Shown here: positions 15,189 to 24,308 of the stretch, piece after piece
Layout of the letters: every line of letters starts with the position of its first letter
Numbering within the stretch: position 1 is the first letter of the stretch
Translations under genes and position numbers: made by a program
NCBI RefSeq assembly: GCF_040358255.1
Contig: NZ_CP132938.1
Span: 1-64,000, forward strand
Source of the DNA: Tunturibacter gelidoferens
Lineage (GTDB): Bacteria > Acidobacteriota > Terriglobia > Terriglobales > Acidobacteriaceae
Reading direction: 5' to 3'
DNA: 64,000 bases
The notes under the pieces: model-generated
What the model was told of the DNA's origin: nothing
Database searches by the model: none
The model's input: only the letters and a program-made list of their open reading frames with translations

Positions 15189-16442
15189 TCAGAGAGGCGC
15201 TTCGATAGGGGTTGCGCCTGCGCTTTCAGCGGCTGTGACTGGTGAGTTCTCCTTGTCGGTGAAGGTAACTAGGAAGAGCACGAGGACCGCTGCTGAGGCA
15301 GAGGCGGCTACGATCCAGATGGACTGCCACGAGTGAACCGTTGCCCCGGTCGCGGAGGTGGTGGTGTATCGCTCTACGACTGCTCCGGAGAGCCAGGAGC
15401 CGACGAACATGCCGGCACCGTAGGTGATGAAGGTGATGAGGCCCTGCGCTGCTGCTCGTAGCGCGTGAGAGGCCTTGCGGTCGATGTAGATCTGGCCGGT
15501 GACGAAGAAGAAGTCGTAGCAGATGCCGTGGAGAAGGATGCCGAGCCAGAACATCCAAACTTTGCTGTCTGCGTTGCCGTAGGCGAAGAGGAGATAGCGG
15601 AGCACCCAAGCTGACATTCCCGCGACGAGCATGTACTTGACTCCGAGGCGTCGGAAGAACCAGGGGATGAGTAGCATGCAGAAGAGCTCGGACATCTGGC
15701 CGCCGGTCATCTTGCCTGCGGCGTTGTGGACGCCTGCTTCGTTGAGGAAGAGATTGGTGAAGGCGTAGTAGAACTGCAGCGGGATGCAGATGAGGAAGGA
15801 TGCGATGGCGAAGACGGCCATGGAACGCTCGCGGAGGAGAGCGATGGCTTCTCGGGGGAAGATGCTGGAGAGGGTGAAGCGGCCTTCGCGCGCGAGTGGC
15901 GGTGTGTCGGGGAGGGTGAGGCAGTAGAGGGCCATCAGGATGGAGAGGGCGGCGGCTAGTTGCAGGGGGCGGGCGGTGGCTTCGAGGCGGAGGGTGCCAA
16001 CGAGGAGGCCGGCGGTGATCCAACCGGCGGTGCCGAGGACGCGGATGGGGCCGAACTCGAGCTTGGGGTCGGACATTTGGCGGAAGGCGAGGGAGTTGGT
16101 GAGGGCGAGGGTGGGCATGAAGCAGAGGCAGTAGAGGAGGAGCAGCGGGTAGATGGCGCTGAAGACGATCTGTTGCGAGGCGAGGAAGAGGAGGATGCCG
16201 CCAAGGAGGTGGAGGCCGGCGAGGACGCGCTGGGTGGCAAAGAGCTTGTCGGCGATGAGGCCGACGAAGAAGGGGGCGATCATGGCTCCGACGGCGGTGG
16301 TGCCGGCGGCGAGGCCGATTTGCTGGCCGGTGAAGTGGAGGGACGAGGCGAGCCAGGTGCCGACGGTGACGTACCACGCTCCCCAGATGAAGTACTCGAG
16401 GAACATCATTGCGCCGAGTCGTAGACGGATCTGCATGTTCAC
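15189..16442 (-). CDS. MFS transporter of the nucleoside:H+ symporter (NupG/XapB) type
   Basis: A 417-aa membrane protein with about twelve helices. The opening LEYFIWGAWYVTVGTWL, the loop LADKLFATQRVLAGLHLLGG and LVAGMSAWVLRYLLFAYGN are characteristic of the nucleoside:H+ symporter family (TC 2.A.1.10). Expected substrates are nucleosides or related compounds, but acidobacterial and bacteroidetal members often sit near sugar genes. Here it is convergent with the TIM-barrel isomerase. The ATG at 16442 starts directly before the first helix. Confidence 0.85.
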   Translation of the reverse strand: MNMQIRLRLGAMMFLEYFIWGAWYVTVGTWLASSLHFTGQQIGLAAGTTAVGAMIAPFFVGLIADKLFATQRVLAGLHLLGGILLFLASQQIVFSAIYPLLLLYCLCFMPTLALTNSLAFRQMSDPKLEFGPIRVLGTAGWITAGLLVGTLRLEATARPLQLAAALSILMALYCLTLPDTPPLAREGRFTLSSIFPREAIALLRERSMAVFAIASFLICIPLQFYYAFTNLFLNEAGVHNAAGKMTGGQMSELFCMLLIPWFFRRLGVKYMLVAGMSAWVLRYLLFAYGNADSKVWMFWLGILLHGICYDFFFVTGQIYIDRKASHALRAAAQGLITFITYGAGMFVGSWLSGAVVERYTTTSATGATVHSWQSIWIVAASASAAVLVLFLVTFTDKENSPVTAAESAGATPIEAPL

Positions 16443-16502
16443 GTTGGGGTGTTCCCTTCTTGTTTCGCTGCTTGTTTTGCGCTGCTTGTTCCGCTACTTG
16501 GA

Positions 16503-18983
16503 TTAGGGTAACGCGAAGGCTACGTAGGCTGCGCCTTGAGGGCCTTTGGGGTTGCGTGCATTGCTGGTGGCGATGACGACGTACTGGCGACCGTCGACCA
16601 TGTAGGTGGCGGGGGTGGCGTTGCCGGCGTAGGGTAGGTCGCCTTGCCAGAGGAGGGTGCCGGTGCGGCTGTCGAAGGCGCGGATGGTGTGGTCGAAGTT
16701 GGTGGCGGCGATGAAGACGATGCCGCTGGCGGTGACGATGGGGCCGCCGTAGTTTTCGCTGCCGGTGTCTTTGAGGCCTTTGGCGGCGAGTTCGGGATAG
16801 TTGCCGAGGGGGATCTTCCAGAGATATTTGCCGGTGTTGAGGTCGATGGCGTTGAGGGTGCCCCAGGGCGGCTGGACGGCGGGGTAGCCATCGGGATCGA
16901 GGAACTTTCGGTAACCGGTGAAGCGGTATTTGGCGAGTCCGCCGGGTGGGGCCAGGGCGGATTCGATTTCCTTCTTGGAGGAGTTGTTGGAGGTGACGGC
17001 GGCTTCGAACATGGGGGAGGCGCTGTCGCCGAGGAAGCGGAGGAGGGCCGAGGTGTCGGCGTCAGTGAGCTTGTGGAAGGCGGGCATGCGGCCTTTTCCG
17101 GTGTGGATGTTGGCGAGGATCTGCTGGTCGGTGAGGCGGAGGCGGACGCCGATGAGGCCGGGGTAGTTGGAGGGGGCGCCTAGGAGATCGTCGCCGTGAC
17201 AGATGGCGCAGTTTTTGTCGTAGATTTTGGCGCCGGCTATTTCAGAGCGGTTGGCGGATTTGGGTGTGAAGGATGTGGCGCTGCCGCCGGTGTCGCCGGT
17301 TTTGAGATATTCGAGGACAGCGATGAGGCGCGCGGCTTCGACGTTGGGGAAGGAGGGCATGCGGCCTTTGCCGTTGTGGATGATCTCGGTGACCTGGGCG
17401 TCGGAGAGGCGCTTTTGTTCGTCGATGAGCGAGGGGAAGGCGGGAGGATTGCCTTTGCGGTCGCCTCCGTGGCAGACGGAGCATTGGCTTTGATAGACCT
17501 TGGCGCCGAGGCTGCCGCCTTGTTTGTTTTCGGTGAGGCCGCCGGTCCAGACGATGTCGTTGGCGTTGATGTAGATGACGCCGGTTTTGATGTCGACGGC
17601 TGAGCCGCCCCACTCGGCGCCGCCGTCGAAGCCGGGGAAGACGACGGTTTGCTTGTCGACGGCGAAGGGGACGAAGATGCCGTTGCTGATGAAGGATTTG
17701 AACTGCTCGGTCGCCCAGGCGTGCGCTTCGGGGGTGCGGGTGGTGAGCATGTCGGCGGTGAGGAGTTGGCGGGCGTAGGGAGCGGGGAGCGATGGGACTG
17801 GCTGAGTGGGTGAGGCTTTTTCGCCGGGAGCGGTGGAGGCGGGAAAGGCGTGCTCTGCGATGGGGAAGAGCGGGTTGCCGTTGGTGCGGTCGAAGAGGAA
17901 TAGGTAGCCTTGCTTCGTGGTCTGGGCTACGGCGTCTACCTGTTTGCCGTGAGAGCGAACGGTGACGAGGGAGGGAGGTGAGGGGAAGTCGCGGTCCCAT
18001 ATGTCGTGATGAACGCCCTGGAAGTGCCAGAGGCGTTGGCCGGTGTTGGCGTCGAGAGCGAGGAGCGTGTTGGCGTAGAGGTCGTCGCCGATGCGGTCGG
18101 AGCCGTAGAAGTCGTTGACTGCGGAGCCAGTGGGAACGTAGACGATGGCGCGCTTTTCGTCGAGGGCCATGCCAGCCCAGTTGTTGGCTGAGCCGGTGAT
18201 CTTCCAGGCGTCTTTGGGCCAGGTCTCGTAGCCGGGTTCGCCGGGAAGGGGGATGGTATGGAAGATCCAACGGAGCTTGCCGGTGTGAACGTCGTAGGCG
18301 CGGATGTCGCCGTGAAGTGCGGGTTGGGTCTCCGGTGCGCGGAAGCCGACGATGATCATGTCTTTATAGACGAGGCCGGGGGTGGTGAGGGCGGCGAAGG
18401 ATTGAGTGACGTCTTTTTCGTTGAGATCTTTGCGGAGGTCGATCTTGCCGCCGTCACCGAAGGAGGAGATGAGTTTGCCGGTTGCGGGATCGATCGCGTA
18501 GAGGTTGCTCAGAAGACCGGCGAAGAGAATGCTTTGGGTTCCGTCGGTCCAGTAGCTGAGACCACGTGTGGGTTGCAGGCCGGGGGTTCCGGTGCTGAAG
18601 GTCCAGAGATTTTTTCCGGTGGCTGCGTCGAGCGCGATGACTTTTTGCGTTGGGGTGAAGCCGAAGAGAACGCGGCCGACGATCAGCGGATTGGTCTGGA
18701 GGCCGCCGGGCTCCTTGGTGTCGAAGCTCCATGCGACTTTGAGTTTGTGGACGTTGGTGCGGTCGATCTGATGGAGGGCGGAGTAGTGATCGTCTGCGCT
18801 TTGACCGCCGTAGACTGGCCAGTCCGTGCGAGGTGGGGTGTGCTTTGCCTGTGCGTCGGCTACGGTGAGAAGGTGTCCGTTGTTTCCAAGGCTAAATGCT
18901 AAGCCGCCCGCAAGTAGAGCGGGGGCCAGTTTGCCAGTGACGGACCTTTGTATTTGCATCTTCACGTTTTTCACTGGGCCCAT
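16503..18983 (-). CDS. PQQ-dependent dehydrogenase with an inserted di-haem cytochrome c region
   Basis: An 826-aa exported quinoprotein. A signal peptide (residues about 10-45) is followed by propeller repeats (WPVYGGQSADDHYSALHQID, VIALDAATGKNLWTFSTGTP). Two cytochrome c modules follow, CSVCH near residue 502 and CAICH near 593, each with a GKGRMPxF axial-methionine segment (GKGRMPSF, GKGRMPAF). The propeller then resumes to the C-terminus (NAIDLNTGKYLWKIPLGNYP). The architecture resembles quinoprotein glucose/alcohol dehydrogenases; the substrate is unassigned. The ATG lies 3 nt beyond the stop of the multicopper oxidase gene, so translation is probably coupled. An alternative start is the ATG at 18960. 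Confidence 0.88.
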   Translation of the reverse strand: MGPVKNVKMQIQRSVTGKLAPALLAGGLAFSLGNNGHLLTVADAQAKHTPPRTDWPVYGGQSADDHYSALHQIDRTNVHKLKVAWSFDTKEPGGLQTNPLIVGRVLFGFTPTQKVIALDAATGKNLWTFSTGTPGLQPTRGLSYWTDGTQSILFAGLLSNLYAIDPATGKLISSFGDGGKIDLRKDLNEKDVTQSFAALTTPGLVYKDMIIVGFRAPETQPALHGDIRAYDVHTGKLRWIFHTIPLPGEPGYETWPKDAWKITGSANNWAGMALDEKRAIVYVPTGSAVNDFYGSDRIGDDLYANTLLALDANTGQRLWHFQGVHHDIWDRDFPSPPSLVTVRSHGKQVDAVAQTTKQGYLFLFDRTNGNPLFPIAEHAFPASTAPGEKASPTQPVPSLPAPYARQLLTADMLTTRTPEAHAWATEQFKSFISNGIFVPFAVDKQTVVFPGFDGGAEWGGSAVDIKTGVIYINANDIVWTGGLTENKQGGSLGAKVYQSQCSVCHGGDRKGNPPAFPSLIDEQKRLSDAQVTEIIHNGKGRMPSFPNVEAARLIAVLEYLKTGDTGGSATSFTPKSANRSEIAGAKIYDKNCAICHGDDLLGAPSNYPGLIGVRLRLTDQQILANIHTGKGRMPAFHKLTDADTSALLRFLGDSASPMFEAAVTSNNSSKKEIESALAPPGGLAKYRFTGYRKFLDPDGYPAVQPPWGTLNAIDLNTGKYLWKIPLGNYPELAAKGLKDTGSENYGGPIVTASGIVFIAATNFDHTIRAFDSRTGTLLWQGDLPYAGNATPATYMVDGRQYVVIATSNARNPKGPQGAAYVAFALP

Positions 18984-18986
18984 GGG

Positions 18987-20375
18987 CTAGTCCGTGTATT
19001 TGATGATTTGCATGAAGCCGTAGTCCATGTGGAGTTGCTGATGGCAGTGCAGGAGCGAGTCGCCTGGATTGTCTGCGACGAAGTCTACGGCAACGGTTTG
19101 AAGCGGCATGACGTTGACGGTGTCCTTGATGAGTCCGCTGAGGTGCTGATCTTCGACTCTGGTGACTTCAAAGCTGTGCCGGTGCAGGTGGATCGGGTGC
19201 TGGTCGCCGCTCGCGTTACGGAAGAGCATGCGATAGCGTTTGCCATGCTTGACCTTGAGTGGTTTGACGTTGGGCCATGCATCGCCGTTGATGGTCCAGG
19301 TATCGAACTTCGAGTTGTTGAGCGCACCGGCATCGCGGAAGGTCAGGGTGAAGGTCTCCTCCGGCTCTGGGACTGGATCTTTGGCGGCGAAGCGGGTGTA
19401 GTCCCATTCGGCGGGAGCGGGATCGCGCCAGATGGGTTCGCCGGATTTGCCGGCGTACTCGACGACGACTCCCAGGCCTATGTCGCGGCTCTCCTTCAGG
19501 GTCGAACCGAGAATCCAGACGCCTGGAGAGTTCATCTCGACGATGGCATCGACGCGTTCTGCGACCGCGAGGGAGAGCACTTCGACGGAGTATGGATTGG
19601 GGACAGGGTTGCCGTCCATGGCGATGACCTTGAAGGTATGGCCGGGGAGAGCGAGAAGCACATTTTCTGTCGCGCTTGCGTTCAAAAGGCGGAAGAGAAC
19701 GCGCTCTCCTTGTTTGACGCGAATGGGTTCACCTGCGCCGAGCATGTGCGCATTGATGGTGGCGTGATCGTAGCCCACGTCGGAGCCGGTGGTCTGTGGC
19801 ATGTTCTGCGATTCGGCGCGCATGGTTTCGACCATCGGGACGAAGTGAGGACCCCAATGGCGGATTGCGAGGTTGACTTCCTTGTCGTGACGGCCTGGGT
19901 CAGGTGCGCCGTCGACGAGAAGAAAACCGAACTGGCCGGTGTAGGCGGCGAGGGAGAGATCGCCCATGGCCATGGCATGGGTGTGATACCAGCGGGTGCC
20001 GGAGGGGTTGGGTGTCAGTTGATATCGTAAGGTCGCCCCTGGTGCGATCAAGGGAGAACCTTCTTCCACCGCACCGTCATTCAAGGGATCTGTGGTGAGG
20101 CCGTGCCAATGGACGAGGTCTGGATTTTTGGAAGCGTTGGTGACATCGATCGTCACTGGCTTCCCCTTTTTCAAACGGAGCAAGGGACCCGGGATCTGAC
20201 TGTTGTACGCGACGGTGTTGATCTGAACGCCGTGGCCGATGTCCAGAGTGCAAGGCTCGATTCGCAGACGCAAATCGGGCGAGTGTTCCGATGCTGCCAG
20301 TCCCCAGGTGATCCGTGGCCCCGCAGCATGTGCCAGCGTTGCTCCTGTTGCGGCTAAGAAACTTCTCCGGTTCAT
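18987..20375 (-). CDS. Tat-exported multicopper oxidase
   Basis: A 462-aa three-cupredoxin oxidase. All four copper motifs are present: HWHG (89-92), HTH (131-133), HPIHLH (393-398) and HCHQQLHMDYGFM (443-455), giving a T1 copper site with a methionine ligand plus the trinuclear cluster. The N-terminus MNRRSFLAATGATLAHA is a twin-arginine signal. The ATG at 20375 was chosen because the frame further upstream runs through repeat R3. It forms an operon with the PQQ dehydrogenase downstream. Laccase-like or copper-resistance (CueO-like) roles are possible; the Met-rich region of CueO is absent. Confidence 0.93.
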   Translation of the reverse strand: MNRRSFLAATGATLAHAAGPRITWGLAASEHSPDLRLRIEPCTLDIGHGVQINTVAYNSQIPGPLLRLKKGKPVTIDVTNASKNPDLVHWHGLTTDPLNDGAVEEGSPLIAPGATLRYQLTPNPSGTRWYHTHAMAMGDLSLAAYTGQFGFLLVDGAPDPGRHDKEVNLAIRHWGPHFVPMVETMRAESQNMPQTTGSDVGYDHATINAHMLGAGEPIRVKQGERVLFRLLNASATENVLLALPGHTFKVIAMDGNPVPNPYSVEVLSLAVAERVDAIVEMNSPGVWILGSTLKESRDIGLGVVVEYAGKSGEPIWRDPAPAEWDYTRFAAKDPVPEPEETFTLTFRDAGALNNSKFDTWTINGDAWPNVKPLKVKHGKRYRMLFRNASGDQHPIHLHRHSFEVTRVEDQHLSGLIKDTVNVMPLQTVAVDFVADNPGDSLLHCHQQLHMDYGFMQIIKYTD

Positions 20376-20439
20376 CAAGGCTCGTTTCGTGCTCGAGATC
20401 TTATTCAGGGACGTCTTAGAGTAATGAGCGCCTGGGGAA

Positions 20440-20525
20440 ACAAGCAACAGCAAAAGCGAAATGCGGGGGTCTCTCCACTCCGCCGTGCGATGAGACAGCA
20501 CGCCTCCGGTCGAGATGACGCATCT
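20440..20525 (+). repeat. REP-like hairpin repeat R3
   Basis: Order: AACAAGCAACAGCAAAAGCG, AAATGCGGGGGTCTCTCCAC, stem CGTGC/GCACG (20484-20488/20498-20502) around GATGAGACA, then TCCGGTCGAGATGACGCATC. It sits between the divergent oxidase and M20 genes. Confidence 0.8.
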
Positions 20526-20617
20526 TTTATCACTTATCTCTGGGGTCTTTGGACAGTTTCTTATTTCTCCAGGGGGAATCTGCTGGTGTGCGAATATAGG
20601 ATCACCTTTCTACTTTG

Positions 20618-22066
20618 ATGTATGAGGATCGCGCCTTGAGATCGATTGCCGCTTGTTTGATTTCCGTTGCTTTGACGCCTGTGCTTTATGCTCAATCGAA
20701 CCAGTTGCCGAATGTCGATAAGACGCTTGCCCGGGACATCTTTCAACAGTTGATCGAGACGAATACGACCGACTCAATTGGTAGCACGACCTTAGCGGCC
20801 GATGCGATGCGGAAGCGGCTGCTCGATGCCGGGTTTGCGGAGGCGGACGTGGTGGTACTGGGACCGAATGATAGGAAGGGCAACATGGTGGCGCGGTATC
20901 GCGGACGACCTGGCTCGACGCTGAAGCCGGTTCTGATCATCGCTCATATTGATGTCGTCGAGGCGAAACGCTCGGATTGGACGACTGATCCGTTTCAATT
21001 TGTCGAGAAGGATGGCTACTTTTACGGCCGCGGAACGCAGGATATGAAGGACAGCGACGCTGCGGTGGTCGAGAGCTTTATCCGAATGCACCGTGAGGGA
21101 TTTGTTCCGAACCGCGACATTATTCTTGCGCTGACTGCGGACGAAGAGGGTGGAAAGTCGAACGGTGTGGATTGGCTGTTGAAGAATCATCGCGATCTGA
21201 TCGATAGCGCGTTTGCGCTGAATCCGGATTCGGGCGGACCTGAGTTGGAGAAAGGCAGAGCTGTGAGCATGGGAGTGGAGGCGACGGAGAAGCTCTATGC
21301 CGACTACCGCGTGACCGCGACGAATCCGGGAGGACACAGTTCCCTGCCCCGGCCTGACAACGCGATCTACCATGTTGCCGATGCGTTGGGGCGATTGGAG
21401 AAGACGACGTTTCCCTTGGAGACGAATGAAGTGACGCGCGTCTATTTTGCCAGCAGTGCGAAGACGGAAAAGGGACAGCTGGCGGAGGATCTTACCGCTG
21501 TGTCTGGGCCTGTGCCGGATGCGGCGGCTGCGCAGCGATTGTCGAAGGATATGATCTACAACTCGCTACTGCATACGACCTGCGTTGCGACGATGATGTC
21601 TGCCGGTCATGCGCCGAATGCGCTGCCGGGGAGTGCGGTCGCGAACGTCAACTGCCGCATCTTTCCGGGACATTCGCAGGAGGAGATTCGCCAGGAACTG
21701 ATTCGCATCTTTGCCGATCCGACGCTGAAGGTGCAGTATGTCACCAACGCTGGCGAGGTGCTGGAGAATGGGTCGGATCGTAAGTCGATGGCTCCGCCGC
21801 CGCTGGAGCCGGTGGTGTTCAAGCTGCTTGAGGCGACCGTGAAGTTGATGTGGCCGGGGATACCGGTGATCGCCGAGATGGAGACCGGAGCGTCGGACAG
21901 TATTTATACGATGGATGCGGGGATTCCGAGTTATGGGTTTTCGGGCATGGGCGTGGATCGGGATGATGACCGTGCTCATGGCCGCGATGAACGGATTCGT
22001 TCCGTCGATTTTTATAACGGAGTTGAGTTTGAGTATCTGTTCCTGAAGGCGCTCACCTCGCAATAG
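20618..22066 (+). CDS. Exported M20-family metallohydrolase
   Basis: A di-zinc amidohydrolase/peptidase of about 482 aa with the M20 pattern: AHIDVVEA (metal H, D), GRGTQDMKDSDA (bridging D), TADEEGG (catalytic and metal E), NPDSGG, and a late metal-binding H in DRAHGRDERI. The dimerisation-domain signature NPGGHSSLPRPDNAIYHVA is clear. A Sec signal is present (RSIAACLISVALTPVLYAQ). The ATG at 20618 is the conservative start; the TTG at 20636 has GAGG at 8 nt and would give a shorter, ideal signal peptide, so it may be the true start. It probably acts in the periplasm on peptides or N-acyl amino acids. Confidence 0.88.
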   Translation: MYEDRALRSIAACLISVALTPVLYAQSNQLPNVDKTLARDIFQQLIETNTTDSIGSTTLAADAMRKRLLDAGFAEADVVVLGPNDRKGNMVARYRGRPGSTLKPVLIIAHIDVVEAKRSDWTTDPFQFVEKDGYFYGRGTQDMKDSDAAVVESFIRMHREGFVPNRDIILALTADEEGGKSNGVDWLLKNHRDLIDSAFALNPDSGGPELEKGRAVSMGVEATEKLYADYRVTATNPGGHSSLPRPDNAIYHVADALGRLEKTTFPLETNEVTRVYFASSAKTEKGQLAEDLTAVSGPVPDAAAAQRLSKDMIYNSLLHTTCVATMMSAGHAPNALPGSAVANVNCRIFPGHSQEEIRQELIRIFADPTLKVQYVTNAGEVLENGSDRKSMAPPPLEPVVFKLLEATVKLMWPGIPVIAEMETGASDSIYTMDAGIPSYGFSGMGVDRDDDRAHGRDERIRSVDFYNGVEFEYLFLKALTSQ

Positions 22067-22103
22067 GCTGGTGGGAACGAGTTCTTCTTTTGAGAGGCTT
22101 TCT

Positions 22104-22589
22104 TTATTTCTTTCTGGTGCGCGAGGGTAAGCCGGCGTGCCTGAGGAGCCACGCCTCCTGTTGGCGATAGACGGGAGTCGATAGGACCATGCTGGTTGTG
22201 GGCATTCCGTAGGGGAGCAGACGTTCGATGAGGGGCTCCAGCTGATCGATGGAGGAGAGCCGAACTTTGATGAGAAAGGCTTCTCCGCCGGTGATGTGAT
22301 GGCACTCCTGAACGGCGTCGATGGTGGGGAGGAACTTGAGGAAGGGACGGTAGTGGGTGTTGTCGCAGGTGAGGCGGATGAAGGCCATGACGGAGTAGCC
22401 GAAGGCTTTTTCGTCGAGCAGAGCACGGTATCCGAGGATGACCTTCGCGCTCTCGAGCTGATGGATTCGTTCGGCTACGGCGGAGGGCGAGAGACCTACC
22501 TTGCGGCCAAGCTCTGCGTAAGAAGTTCGGGCGTCTTCGGCAAGCATACGGACGATGTTGTGGTCGATGGGATCGAGATCATGAGCCAT
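22104..22589 (-). CDS. Lrp/AsnC-family regulator
   Basis: A 161-aa protein with an N-terminal winged helix (about 5-55; DARTSYAELGRKVGLSPSAV) and a C-terminal RAM/ligand domain (YSVMAFIRLTCDN, VQECHHITGGEAFLIKVRL). The ATG at 22589 has GAGGCG 7 nt upstream; the frame extends to 22676 but that part is not family-like. It is divergent from the hut operon with about 200 nt between starts. Control of histidine degradation is an inference from position; Lrp-type proteins commonly respond to amino acids. The typical repressor HutC is not in the window. Confidence 0.9.
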   Translation of the reverse strand: MAHDLDPIDHNIVRMLAEDARTSYAELGRKVGLSPSAVAERIHQLESAKVILGYRALLDEKAFGYSVMAFIRLTCDNTHYRPFLKFLPTIDAVQECHHITGGEAFLIKVRLSSIDQLEPLIERLLPYGMPTTSMVLSTPVYRQQEAWLLRHAGLPSRTRKK

Positions 22590-22796
22590 GGATATCGCCT
22601 CTCCGTTTTCGAAATTCAGAGCCAGAATTTGCAGTTTGTCTAAAGACTTGCTACGAGTGTATCGTGCGCTGATCATGCCGTGTTCGATTGATTCGACTTT
22701 TCCTGATCGCTTCTACCAATGTTTACTCTGATTATCGGGCAGTTTTCCGGTGACTTTGCATGGCTTAGCCAACCTCGCTCCTCTATGCTGCTTGGT

Positions 22797-24308
22797 ATGG
22801 TTGAACTTACTGGAAGATCGTTGACAGTTGATGAGGTTGTTCGAGTTGCGCGGGTCCGGGAATCCGCTTTGATCGCGGGGACGGCGCTGGATGGCATGAA
22901 GATGTCACGCGGTAAGGTGGAGGAAGCGCTTCAGAGCCCGACTGCGGTCTATGCGTTGAACACGGGCGTGGGACTGCTGGCGAATGTTCGGCTTGAAGCC
23001 GATGGGATTGAGCAGATGCAGTTGAACCTGGTGCGCTCGCATTGTTGCGGAGTGGGAGAGCCGCTGCCGGAGGATGTTGTTCGGGCGATGATGCTGATCA
23101 GGGCAAATATTCTTGCGATGGGTCTGTCCGGGATTCGGCCGGTGGTTGCGGAGCGTTTGTGCGACCTGCTGAACTATGGCATCACTCCGGTTGTGCCGAT
23201 GCGTGGAAGCGTTGGCGCGAGCGGAGACCTGGCTCCTCTTGCGCATATGGCGCTGGTGCTGATTGGTGAGGGCGAGGCATTTTTTGCCGGGGAGCGGCGA
23301 CCGGCGGCGGAGTGCCTGCAACGAGTGGGACTGGAGCCGTTGAAGCTTCAGGCGAAGGAGGGGATCTCGCTGCTGAATGGAACGCAGGCGATGCTGGCGA
23401 TCGGATGTCTGCAGCTGCATGACCTCGACGAATTGTTTCAGTCGGCACAGATTGCGGCGGCGCTGACGCTGCAGGCTCTGCGAGGCACGGCCGCGGCATA
23501 TGATGAGCGGCTTCATGCGGCGCGTCCTCATCCGGGGCAGGTTCATAGCGCGGCTTCGCTTCGCGACCTGCTTGAGGGATCAACGCGGCACCGCTCGAGC
23601 ACGAGCGTTCAGGATGCTTATTGTCTGCGATGCGTTCCGCAGGTTCACGGGGCGGTGTGGGACTCGCTGCGTCAGGCGGAGCGGGTCTTCGCGATTGAAT
23701 TGAACAGCGCGACGGATAATCCTCTGCTCTTTGAGGATGACTTTATCTCGGGCGGAAATTTTCATGGAGCGCCACTGGCGCTGGTACTGGATGAGCTTGC
23801 GATTGCTCTCTGCCAGTTGGCGGGCATCTCTGAGCGCCGAACGGAGCGGCTGATGAACCCTAGCCTGAACGAGGGGCTTCCTGCGTTTCTGGCTACGCGG
23901 CCGGGGATCGAGTCGGGACTGATGATGGCGCAGGTGACCTCTGCGGCGCTGGTTGCGGAGATGCGGGTTCTGGCTACGCCGGCCTCTGCTTGCTCTATCC
24001 CGACCAGCGGTAATCAGGAAGACTTTGTGAGCATGGGAATGACCGCTGCGCTGAAGCTGATGCAGTCTGTAACGCACTGCCGGATGGTGCTGGCGATCGA
24101 ATGGCTCACGGCAACGCGGGCGCTCGACCTTCGCGGTGATCGTTCTGTGTCTCCAATGCTGGACGCAGCTCGCGGGGCGTTTCGGCTTGCGTGTCCTGGG
24201 TGGGAGGGGGATCTGGTTTTGTCGGGGATTATGGCTACGGCGGATGGATTCCTCGCGAAGACCGATTGGGCGTCGACGTTGGACACGCGAGAGGTTGTTC
24301 ACGCATGA
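22797..24308 (+). CDS. hutH: Histidine ammonia-lyase
   Basis: HutH (503 aa) deaminates L-histidine to urocanate. The MIO cofactor forms from Ala-Ser-Gly at 141-143 in [14 protein letters not shown]. The N-terminal catalytic tyrosine is in [11 protein letters not shown] (Y52), and [13 protein letters not shown] sequence ([10 protein letters not shown]) and [14 protein letters not shown] near the C-terminus complete the signature. The ATG at 22797 matches the family start; ATGs at 22785 and 22719 are in frame but add unrelated residues. It is the first gene of a five-gene operon and overlaps hutU by ATGA. Confidence 0.96.
   Translation: MVELTGRSLTVDEVVRVARVRESALIAGTALDGMKMSRGKVEEALQSPTAVYALNTGVGLLANVRLEADGIEQMQLNLVRSHCCGVGEPLPEDVVRAMMLIRANILAMGLSGIRPVVAERLCDLLNYGITPVVPMRGSVGASGDLAPLAHMALVLIGEGEAFFAGERRPAAECLQRVGLEPLKLQAKEGISLLNGTQAMLAIGCLQLHDLDELFQSAQIAAALTLQALRGTAAAYDERLHAARPHPGQVHSAASLRDLLEGSTRHRSSTSVQDAYCLRCVPQVHGAVWDSLRQAERVFAIELNSATDNPLLFEDDFISGGNFHGAPLALVLDELAIALCQLAGISERRTERLMNPSLNEGLPAFLATRPGIESGLMMAQVTSAALVAEMRVLATPASACSIPTSGNQEDFVSMGMTAALKLMQSVTHCRMVLAIEWLTATRALDLRGDRSVSPMLDAARGAFRLACPGWEGDLVLSGIMATADGFLAKTDWASTLDTREVVHA

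Noticed and set aside
15226..16377. 383-aa Arg/Pro/His-rich minus-strand frame
   Set aside because: Same strand as, but out of frame with, the nucleoside-type transporter; low complexity typical of a high-GC shadow.
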